From contig NZXB01000098.1 in assembly GCA_002701765.1 (NCBI GenBank), forward strand, positions 1 to 15,591: DNA of 15,591 nucleotides, written 5' to 3'. The first letter of the stretch is position 1. The number at the start of each line of letters is the position of its first letter. Below, piece by piece: positions 1-5,475 of this stretch. The DNA comes from Porticoccaceae bacterium (GTDB lineage Bacteria; Pseudomonadota; Gammaproteobacteria; Pseudomonadales; Porticoccaceae). Under the pieces are notes generated by a model. That model saw only the letters and a list, made by a program, of their open reading frames with translations, searched no databases and was not told the DNA's origin. The position numbers and the translations under genes were made by a program.

Positions 1-207
1 TTGATTGTGAGAATGACAAATCTTGATTATTTTCGAGAGATCGGATGTGGTCTTCGGACGACAAAGAAGCTGAGGACAAACGGCTGGGGTGCCGCTCCAG
101 TCTTTCTTGTATTTTTCACTAATATCGGCTTTTAGCAGGACGTCTTTAGGTCCTAAACAATTTACAAGCTCCTGTCTGATGGTTTCTAATATGGCTGAAG
201 CATCTCG
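1..207 (-). CDS. FAD-linked oxidase, D-lactate/D-2-hydroxyglutarate dehydrogenase type, N-terminal fragment
   Basis: The open frame on the minus strand runs from just after a TAA at 208-210 to the window edge, and the gene continues beyond it. From codon 184-186 it reads 62 residues to position 1. These resemble the N-terminus of GlcD/DLD/D2HGDH-type flavoproteins: a short helix (ETIRQELVNCLGPKDVLLK), then DWSG, then the start of the FAD-binding PCMH domain (LLCRPKTTSDLSKIIKICHSHNQ). In the family the next residues would be the VVPQGG-type FAD loop, which is outside the window. Known members oxidise 2-hydroxy acids and pass electrons to FAD. The frame contains no ATG, GTG or TTG between the upstream stop and the conserved region. 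An ATG at 201-203 is in another frame and stops after five codons. The gene may be frameshifted, use a rare start, or contain a sequence error. It lies just downstream of the dioxygenase gene on the same strand. Substrate unknown. Confidence 0.6.
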
Positions 208-251
208 TTAAGTGAACTTATTGTGGGTGCTTTTTAAGGCTAGATGATGAG

Positions 252-1322
252 TTACCATTTATCGTCATAGGCCTGAACTCGATCGTAAGAATCTCCGATT
301 AAAACGCCCAACTGCCTCTCCTCTCCTTCCTGCAAATGAACCGCTGGGCGGCCATGGGCAAATCGGAAATTGCATATAATTCCAATGTCACCCACCTGCC
401 ATTCTAGAGGGAACCCATATCGGTCATACACATCCAGGAACTGTTGCTTTTCATCCCTACTCATCTCAGTATCATCACCGAATGTCAATTTAAGCGGACG
501 TTCATCTTCGGGAAGATGCTGCACCATCGGCCATGTATCAAACCACGTACTATCATCCGCCATACTGCTATATAGTAGGTTTTGATCCATTTGGGGGAAG
601 TATTCGAAGGCTGAAATGTAGTAGCGAGTCTTAAGCAATCTATTGGCGCCCCACTCTGCTTGAAGCCCGCGCTTTTTGGCTTCATAGATCGCTACGTCTG
701 GGTCTTCGGTCAACATAGACTGTTGCCAATGATTGTATACTCCTATGTCTAATTTATCCTTGAACTGTTCTCGGTCAGTTAAATTTCTGTGATAGCAGAG
801 TCCTTTCTCTTTTAATTTTTTACCGAATGGCGTTGCAAGTATGTCTTCGGTTGCCCTGACGTTGTCCGAGACAAATGTATAACCGCCCTTTTTTGGCATT
901 TTATGCACCAAAAATCCAAGCATTTTTGTGCTTGAACCAATATACGCCATCTCATGATGATAATGGAGCCATGCCTCAAGTGGAGCACCGACTTCAAAAA
1001 CGTTTGCTCGCAGTGCTTTCCGCGGGTTTGCCCCACCTTCATATCGCCGTTGCTTCTTAATTACGTGGCTTGCAATTTCCTTCATTGAATCAAGATCTGC
1101 TAGCCCAGTATTAGTAATATGGACTAACCCCACATCATTAAATATGGACTGCATCCGATTACCTAAAGCATCGGATGCCATTAGCGGCGCCCCTTGCTTA
1201 CGGAACTCGTTGCCGTCAATCGTGTATTTTAGTGGGTCAATTACTGGGGATCCGAGCCACCATTGGGGCTCTTGTGCCGATGCAAGTGGAGAAAAGGTCT
1301 CATTATCAATGATTTCGTTCAT
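252..1322 (-). CDS. TauD/TfdA-family Fe(II)/2-oxoglutarate-dependent dioxygenase
   Basis: This is probably a non-haem iron oxygenase that hydroxylates a small organic substrate while converting 2-oxoglutarate to succinate and CO2. Numbering uses the 358-residue form starting at 1328. The iron ligands of the TauD/clavaminate-synthase fold are visible: H124-x-E126 in HYHHEMAY, distal H325 in FRFAHGRPAV, and R338 in EERQLGVL as the likely 2-oxoglutarate carboxylate anchor. The stretch W310-QVGD before the distal histidine is typical of the family. The acidic ligand is Glu, not Ala/Gly, so it should act as a hydroxylase rather than a halogenase. I prefer the ATG at 1322 (356 aa): the AAGAGG Shine-Dalgarno at 1330-1335 lies 7 nt from it but only 1 nt from the ATG at 1328. 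There is no signal peptide, so it is cytoplasmic. It is followed by the FAD oxidase fragment on the same strand. The substrate cannot be read from the sequence. Confidence 0.85.
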   Translation of the reverse strand: MNEIIDNETFSPLASAQEPQWWLGSPVIDPLKYTIDGNEFRKQGAPLMASDALGNRMQSIFNDVGLVHITNTGLADLDSMKEIASHVIKKQRRYEGGANPRKALRANVFEVGAPLEAWLHYHHEMAYIGSSTKMLGFLVHKMPKKGGYTFVSDNVRATEDILATPFGKKLKEKGLCYHRNLTDREQFKDKLDIGVYNHWQQSMLTEDPDVAIYEAKKRGLQAEWGANRLLKTRYYISAFEYFPQMDQNLLYSSMADDSTWFDTWPMVQHLPEDERPLKLTFGDDTEMSRDEKQQFLDVYDRYGFPLEWQVGDIGIICNFRFAHGRPAVHLQEGEERQLGVLIGDSYDRVQAYDDKW

Positions 1323-1351
1323 ACTCATACCTCTTAGCTATAGAAGCTGCT

Positions 1352-1382
1352 AAAAAATACAACAGGCCCAAGCCCAAGTTGT
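1352..1382 (-). terminator. Terminator-like hairpin with U6 tract in the leader of the dioxygenase gene
   Basis: On the minus strand ACAAC (1378-1382) pairs with GTTGT (1359-1363). Inside, GGGC pairs with GCCT around a TTGG loop, leaving a two-base bulge. After one A comes a run of six T (1352-1357). This has the form of an intrinsic terminator. It lies between tRNA-Gly and the dioxygenase start codon, and downstream of the candidate -10 box. It could end the tRNA transcript or act as an attenuator of the dioxygenase gene. In either case transcription of that gene must pass through it. Confidence 0.5.
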
Positions 1383-1412
1383 CTAAATTAAAGATCGACA
1401 AAAGTTAAGAGA

Positions 1413-1441
1413 ATTATACGCTTAAATTTGTACACCTAGAT
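1413..1441 (-). promoter_or_regulatory. Candidate sigma70 promoter of the dioxygenase gene
   Basis: A perfect TATAAT lies at 1413-1418 on the minus strand, about 85 bases upstream of the start codon. At 17-bp spacing the -35 position (1436-1441) reads ATCTAG, which is poor. The promoter would therefore be weak or activator-dependent. The -35 position overlaps the left arm of the inverted repeat at 1439-1467. Confidence 0.4.
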
Positions 1442-1467
1442 TTTCGCGTAGTTTATACGCGAAAATC
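1439..1467. repeat. Perfect 12-bp inverted repeat, probable operator
   Basis: GATTTTCGCGTA (1439-1450) and its exact reverse complement TACGCGAAAATC (1456-1467) flank the five bases GTTTA. On the minus strand no T-tract follows, so it is a poor terminator for the tRNA or dioxygenase transcripts. On the plus strand a T8 run follows only after a 13-base gap, and no plus-strand gene lies upstream. Its position against the -35 of a TATAAT box suits binding of a dimeric regulator. A structural role in RNA remains possible. Confidence 0.55.
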
Positions 1468-1480
1468 GAGAGTACAAGAC

Positions 1481-1510
1481 TTTTTTTTAAAAAAAAAAAA
1501 ATTTTTAAAA
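1481..1510. repeat. A/T homopolymer block (T8 A13 T5 A4) downstream of tRNA-Gly
   Basis: The 30 bases are only A and T in four runs, the longest being A13 at 1489-1501. On the minus strand this gives a U13 run starting about 10 nt after the tRNA-Gly CCA end. No GC stem lies directly before it other than the tRNA itself. It could help end the tRNA transcript or be an A-tract upstream element for the nearby promoter. Both are inference. Confidence 0.4.
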
Positions 1511-1511
1511 T

Positions 1512-1587
1512 TGGAGCGGGAAACCGGGTTCGAACCGGCGACCTGTACCTTGGCAAGGTACCGCTCTACCAACTGAGCTATTCCCGC
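1512..1587 (-). tRNA. tRNA-Gly(GCC)
   Basis: Reading the minus strand from 1587, the 76-nt gene begins GCGGGAATAGCTCAGTTGGT and ends with an encoded CCA at 1512-1514. The seven-base acceptor stem pairs fully (GCGGGAA with TTCCCGC), followed by discriminator T. The anticodon loop is TTGCCAA in a stem of CCTTG-type pairs, giving anticodon GCC for glycine. The T arm carries GGTTCGAACCC. It is the second gene of a two-tRNA transcript, 19 bases after tRNA-Glu. Confidence 0.97.
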
Positions 1588-1604
1588 ATTGTAAAGTGCA
1601 ATGC
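1586..1604 (-). repeat. Inverted repeat in the tRNA-Glu/tRNA-Gly spacer
   Basis: GCATTG at 1586-1591 and CAATGC at 1599-1604 are perfect complements around seven bases. The stem takes in the first two bases of tRNA-Gly, so in the precursor it could compete with the acceptor stem or mark the processing site. Only six base pairs, so it may be chance. Confidence 0.35.
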
Positions 1605-1606
1605 AG

Positions 1607-1682
1607 TGGCGTCCCGTAGGGGAGTCGAACCCCTGTTACCGCCGTGAAAGGGCGGTGTCCTAGGCCTCTAGACGAACGGGAC
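1607..1682 (-). tRNA. tRNA-Glu(UUC)
   Basis: Reading the minus strand from 1682, the gene begins GTCCCGTTCGTCTAGAGGCC, the usual bacterial tRNA-Glu start, and ends ACGGGACG plus an encoded CCA at 1607-1609. The anticodon loop CTTTCAC sits in a CCGCC/GGCGG stem, giving anticodon TTC for glutamate. The T arm has GGTTCGACTCC. Length is 76 nt. It is the first gene of the tRNA pair. Confidence 0.97.
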
Positions 1683-1795
1683 GTGTTTAAACTTATGATT
1701 TAATGGGGCTTTTCTATTTAAAGCCGCTTTTCCGTGCAATTCTACGGACGCATTCAATGATATAACTACCGCAGGACGTCCTTTCAAGAGGCATC

Positions 1796-1823
1796 ATTAT
1801 AGCGATTTGGGATTTTGCGTCAA
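1796..1823 (-). promoter_or_regulatory. Sigma70 promoter of the tRNA-Glu/tRNA-Gly operon
   Basis: On the minus strand TTGACG (1818-1823) and a perfect TATAAT (1796-1801) are separated by 16 bp. This is close to the sigma70 consensus, as expected for a stable-RNA operon. Transcription should start near 1789, about 107 bases before the mature 5' end of tRNA-Glu. Confidence 0.75.
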
Positions 1824-1857
1824 TATGGACTCGCAGCCTTATCGCTTATCCACGATC

Positions 1858-1866
1858 TGCTATAAC
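1858..1866 (+). promoter_or_regulatory. Possible extended -10 element for alaA
   Basis: TGCTATAAC on the plus strand matches the extended -10 pattern TGnTATAAT with one change. The -35 position is poor. It would give a leader of roughly 185 bases before the alaA ATG. It is the best plus-strand candidate in the gap, but weak. Confidence 0.25.
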
Positions 1867-2056
1867 TCTGAATTTGAGAGAAATACTCTATAACTATTTA
1901 TGTCACAATTATTCCATATTTTTCTAACATCTAGTCATTAGTAAACCCCAAAATCAAACAATCGGGAAAGTTAGGTGACGAATAAAAACGGAAAACCAAT
2001 ATTCAATTTTGGGTACAATAGGCTCCAGAGCGAATGATGATGGTGACCAATTAAAG

Positions 2057-3277
2057 ATGGATATATTAAAGTCCACTAAACTTGACCAAGCACACTACGA
2101 TATCCGTGGACCTGTCCTTGATCACGCCGAATGGTTAGAAGATCAAGGACAAAAAGTAATTAAACTTAATATCGGCAATCCTGCTGCATTTGGGTTTGAC
2201 GCCCCAGATGAGATCTTTTACGACGTAATCCAAAATCTTAGAAATGCTCAGGGTTACAGCGAAAGCAAGGGATTATTCGTAGCGCGCAAAGCGGTGATGC
2301 AACGTTACCAAGCAATTGGCCTTACTGATATCGATGTAGAAGACGTAATCATGGGCAACGGTGTGAGTGAATTGATCGTTATGGCTATGCAAGCGCTGCT
2401 TAACAATGGCGATGAAGTACTGATTCCGGCACCCGACTATCCCTTATGGACCGCTGCGACCTCCATAAGCGGAGGCAAGCCAGTGCATTACCTTTGCAAC
2501 GAACATGATTCTTGGCAGCCAGATCTTGAAGACATTGAGAACAAAATAACCGCTAGAACACGTGGGATTGTGATAATTAATCCCAATAACCCCACTGGTG
2601 CTGTTTATAGCAAGGAAATGATTAGGAAATTAGTTGCTCTATCTGAATCACATAATCTCATCATTTTGGCTGATGAAATTTACGACAGAATTCTTTATGA
2701 CGGTATTATTCACGAACCGATCGCCAAATCAGTTAAAAATACTCTATGTCTTACCTTTAATGGCCTTTCCAAGACATACAGATTGGCAGGTTTCCGTTCT
2801 GGTTGGGTGGTAGCGAGCGGCGAAAAACAAAGAGCAGCAGACTATCTTGAAGGCCTGTTAATGCTGGCCTCTATGCGACTTTGCGCGAATGTCCCAGCGA
2901 TGCTAGCAGTTCAAACAGCTCTAGGAGGCTATCAAAGCATAAATGACCTCACCAAACCTGGCGGGAGATTACGAGAACAAAGAGACATCGCATATAAATT
3001 AATAAACGAGATACCCGGAGTTACTTGCGTCAAGCCGCAGGCAGCGATGTATCTTTTCCCTAAATTAGATAGCGACATGTATCCGATAGAAGATGATGAA
3101 AAATTAATTTTAAATTTTCTTAAGGAAGAGCGAGTCCTATTGGTCCAAGGAAGTGCCTTTAACTGGCCAGGTAAGCAACATTTTCGCATTGTATTCCTTC
3201 CAGATCATAGAGAATTATCAGAAGCAATCGGCCGATTAGCAGACTATTTGTCTCGCTTGAGAGGCTTCAATGATTAG
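2057..3277 (+). CDS. alaA: Glutamate-pyruvate aminotransferase AlaA
   Basis: This PLP-dependent class I aminotransferase makes alanine from pyruvate, using glutamate as amino donor, in the cytoplasm. The protein tracks E. coli AlaA (YfbQ) closely throughout: YDIRGPVL at the start, KLNIGNPAAFGFDAPDEI, GNGVSELIV, APDYPLWTAA, IINPNNPTGAVYSKE, ADEIYD, FNGLSKTYRLAGFRSGW, LLVQGSAFNWP. Numbered from the ATG at 2057, the PLP-binding lysine is K239 in the GLSKT motif, the asparagine and aspartate cofactor contacts lie in NPNNPTG (175-181) and ADEIYD (205-210), and R377 is the likely substrate carboxylate contact. The frame is open back to a TTG at 2009, but the ATG at 2057 gives 406 residues against 405 in E. 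coli and starts at the conserved region. No good Shine-Dalgarno is seen. It is the only plus-strand gene, converging on pdxB with a 4-base overlap. Confidence 0.93.
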   Translation: MDILKSTKLDQAHYDIRGPVLDHAEWLEDQGQKVIKLNIGNPAAFGFDAPDEIFYDVIQNLRNAQGYSESKGLFVARKAVMQRYQAIGLTDIDVEDVIMGNGVSELIVMAMQALLNNGDEVLIPAPDYPLWTAATSISGGKPVHYLCNEHDSWQPDLEDIENKITARTRGIVIINPNNPTGAVYSKEMIRKLVALSESHNLIILADEIYDRILYDGIIHEPIAKSVKNTLCLTFNGLSKTYRLAGFRSGWVVASGEKQRAADYLEGLLMLASMRLCANVPAMLAVQTALGGYQSINDLTKPGGRLREQRDIAYKLINEIPGVTCVKPQAAMYLFPKLDSDMYPIEDDEKLILNFLKEERVLLVQGSAFNWPGKQHFRIVFLPDHRELSEAIGRLADYLSRLRGFND

Positions 3278-4377
3278 ATTGATTTAAATCCTAGCGCACG
3301 CAATTCGGATAATTGTCTGTGAGAATTGCGGACAGAATAATACTGAAAGTCATGTCGAAACAGGTATTCATTTCTTATGCAGTCAAAGCCAACGCCAAAA
3401 TTCCCATCACTCATAGTATGTCTCAAAGCCTCATCATCCCTTGACACATCGTAGCAGGCCAAAATCAAATCATTGAGAGTTTCATCGCCTTGTCCTAAAT
3501 CTATGATTTTTTCTTTTAGTTCTATTTCTCTAGAAAGTGATTTCCTGCCCTGCCACAGCAATAAAGCATCTAGCAACATCTGAGAGGCTTGTTTTTTGGC
3601 TTCAAACGTATACCCCGCGATATGCGGAGTAGCTATATTTATTTTACTCATAAGAGACAGGTTGATTAAGGGTTCTGAATCCCAAACATCGAACGCTACG
3701 GAGATATCATTTTTGGAATCCAATCGCCTAATTAATGCCGCTTCATCCACCACTCCGCCTCGACCGGCGTTCACCAACAATGTACCAGGAGATATTGTAT
3801 TAATTTTTTGTTCGTCGAGCAGATTGGCCGTGGGAAACTCGCCGCTATGCGTGAGTGGCGTATGAACGCAAACTATGTCGCTTTTTAAAACTTCCTTCAG
3901 ATCTGTAAGCTCAGCAACTTGTTCTTTAGAAAGAAAAGGGTCATAAACTCGTAGTTTAACATTTAGCTTTTTTAATAAAGCATGAAGCCTACCGCCCACC
4001 TTCCCGCAACCGATAATTCCTATCGTGGAGGTTCTCCATTCAGGCTTTAATCTTGCGAAAACTGACAGATCATATTGAACGACAGCATTTGCATTGCTTC
4101 CCGGAGAGTGGGCTAATAATATATTATTAGTTTTGAGATATGGTACATCAATATGATCAATTCCACTTGTGGCAGACCCAACGAATCGCACAGATGTATG
4201 TTCCAATAATTCACGATTAACTTGAGTTATCGTTCTAACCAGCAACGCATCCGCTTCAATCACATGTGATCGATCTATATTCCGACCCGATAGACATTTG
4301 ACATCACCATAACGACCAAATAACTCGGAAACGTCACAAATATTTGCATCACTTACAATTTTCAACTTAGACGTCAT
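3274..4377 (-). CDS. pdxB: Erythronate-4-phosphate dehydrogenase PdxB
   Basis: PdxB oxidises 4-phosphoerythronate in the second step of the DXP-dependent pathway to pyridoxal phosphate. The 367-residue protein has the D-isomer 2-hydroxyacid dehydrogenase layout. The split substrate domain includes GSATSGIDHID and HSPGSNANAVV. A Rossmann NAD domain has GxGxxG at G123-C-G125-K-V-G128. The catalytic triad is R206 (NAGRG), E235 (WDSEP) and H252 (PHIAGYT). The PdxB-type C-terminal dimerisation domain contains the family signature CYDVSRDDEALR (308-319). E. coli PdxB is 378 aa. The ATG at 4377 is used; a TTG at codon 5 would match the shorter E. coli start (MKILVDEN against LKIVSDAN), and neither has a strong ribosome site. 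It follows accA after 79 bases with no terminator, so it may belong to that transcript. Its stop overlaps that of alaA on the other strand. Confidence 0.93.
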   Translation of the reverse strand: MTSKLKIVSDANICDVSELFGRYGDVKCLSGRNIDRSHVIEADALLVRTITQVNRELLEHTSVRFVGSATSGIDHIDVPYLKTNNILLAHSPGSNANAVVQYDLSVFARLKPEWRTSTIGIIGCGKVGGRLHALLKKLNVKLRVYDPFLSKEQVAELTDLKEVLKSDIVCVHTPLTHSGEFPTANLLDEQKINTISPGTLLVNAGRGGVVDEAALIRRLDSKNDISVAFDVWDSEPLINLSLMSKINIATPHIAGYTFEAKKQASQMLLDALLLWQGRKSLSREIELKEKIIDLGQGDETLNDLILACYDVSRDDEALRHTMSDGNFGVGFDCIRNEYLFRHDFQYYSVRNSHRQLSELRALGFKSI

Positions 4378-4456
4378 ATCGCGCTGTTTACTTTAATAAT
4401 ATGAGCGGTTTATTACGAATAGTCCACTGAGATATCCCTCAACCTCGGAGGAGTTA

Positions 4457-5410
4457 TTAAGGCGGCTTTCCGTATGACATCAACCGTTGATACCGATTCT
4501 CCAAAAGATCATCAATCGAATATCTCATCAACGCATCAACTTGAGAAAGCAGTTTATTCCTCAGAGAATCACTCATTTCATCAATATTCCTATGGGCACC
4601 TCCCAATGGCTCTTCTATTGACTCATCTACGACCCCTAAATCAATCAAATTTTCAGAAGTTACCCCCATCGCTTGGGCTGCTTGCGGCGCCTTATCTGAA
4701 GTTTTCCATATAATATTGGCGCAACCTTCCGGAGAAATAACAAAATAGGTGCTGAACTGAAGCATATTCAAACGATCTCCAACTCCTATTGCAAGGGCAC
4801 CCCCAGAACTTCCCTCGCCGATGACTGTACAAATAATTGGTGTTCTCAACTTTGACATCACCGCCAGATTTTGAGCTATGGATTCTGATATGTTACGTTC
4901 TTCAGAGTCTATCCCAGGATACGCTCCGGGTGTATCAATGAGTGTTAATAGAGGCATTTTAAACCTTTCTGCAGTCTCCATAAGCCTAAGTGCTTTCCGA
5001 TAACCCTCAGCTTTGGGCATGCCAAAATTTCTATCAACTTTTTCTTTGACGCTCCGACCTTTTTCCTGACCAATAACCATCACTGGTTTACCGTCTAAAC
5101 GCGCCACACCTCCGATGATTGCATTATCATCACCAAAATGCCTGTCACCGTGAAGCTCATCAAAATCAGAAAAAATACGTTCTATATAATCTGAAGAATA
5201 CGGTCTTTGAGGATGTCTAGCCACCTGGACTATCTGCCATGGAGTAAGTTTTGCGTAAATCTTTTTAGTCAAGTTTCGTGATTGTTCACGTAATCGACTT
5301 AACTCTTCTGAGATATTCAGGTTATTGTCAGACCCAACGGCAGATAGCTCTTGAATTTTTGCTTCTAAATCAGCAATGGGCTGTTCAAACGTTAAATAGT
5401 TCAAATTCAT
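4457..5410 (-). CDS. accA: Acetyl-CoA carboxylase carboxyltransferase subunit alpha AccA
   Basis: AccA with AccD forms the carboxyltransferase that moves CO2 from carboxybiotin (on AccB) to acetyl-CoA, giving malonyl-CoA for fatty acid synthesis. The protein starts [19 protein letters not shown], as in E. coli AccA (MSLNFLDFEQPIAELEAKI). It shows the crotonase-like core: [35 protein letters not shown] (157-166), and the oxyanion-hole glycines in [12 protein letters not shown] (198-209). The frame extends seven codons upstream to a TTG at 5431, but the ATG at 5410 matches the family start and gives 317 residues (E. coli 319). It ends in tandem TAA stops. It lies 65 bases after dnaE, the usual gammaproteobacterial dnaE-accA order. 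The next gene is pdxB rather than tilS or pyrG. Confidence 0.96.
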   Translation of the reverse strand: MNLNYLTFEQPIADLEAKIQELSAVGSDNNLNISEELSRLREQSRNLTKKIYAKLTPWQIVQVARHPQRPYSSDYIERIFSDFDELHGDRHFGDDNAIIGGVARLDGKPVMVIGQEKGRSVKEKVDRNFGMPKAEGYRKALRLMETAERFKMPLLTLIDTPGAYPGIDSEERNISESIAQNLAVMSKLRTPIICTVIGEGSSGGALAIGVGDRLNMLQFSTYFVISPEGCANIIWKTSDKAPQAAQAMGVTSENLIDLGVVDESIEEPLGGAHRNIDEMSDSLRNKLLSQVDALMRYSIDDLLENRYQRLMSYGKPP

Positions 5411-5432
5411 GGTTAACCCAGTTTTGATCAAC

Positions 5433-5471
5433 TATGCTCCATACTAACATTTTAGGACATCTTCGAGCATA
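5433..5471 (-). repeat. Inverted repeat in the dnaE-accA gap
   Basis: TATGCTC at 5433-5439 is the exact complement of GAGCATA at 5465-5471, with 25 bases between. No T-tract follows on either strand, so it is not a standard terminator. It sits between the dnaE stop and the accA start and could be a structured spacer or chance. Confidence 0.25.
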
Positions 5472-5475
5472 ACTT

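Larger units (their letters stand above)
1683..2056. other. Divergent intergenic region between tRNA-Glu and alaA
   Basis: This 374-base stretch holds no convincing gene. It contains the tRNA promoter on the minus strand (1796-1823). In the tRNA leader there is a small hairpin, GGCTTT (1707-1712) with AAAGCC (1720-1725), and a 10-bp palindrome AGGACGTCCT (1773-1782) about ten bases after the expected start of transcription. On the plus strand there is a possible extended -10 for alaA at 1858-1866. The rest, 1867-2056, is AT-rich with nothing recognisable. Confidence 0.6.

Noticed and set aside
1331..1411. CTCTTA near the promoter complementary to TAAGAG at the dioxygenase ribosome site, a possible RBS-sequestering pair
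   Set aside because: With the TATAAT at 1413-1418 transcription should start near 1406, so most of the upstream element would not be in the RNA.
1512..1682. tRNA genes as an integration site for a mobile element
   Set aside because: No integrase, no duplicated tRNA 3' end and no foreign-looking genes are seen in the window.
135..1780. The 10-mer GCAGGACGTC at 135-144 and again at 1771-1780
   Set aside because: Pairs of matching 10-mers are expected by chance in a window this long, and flanks do not match.
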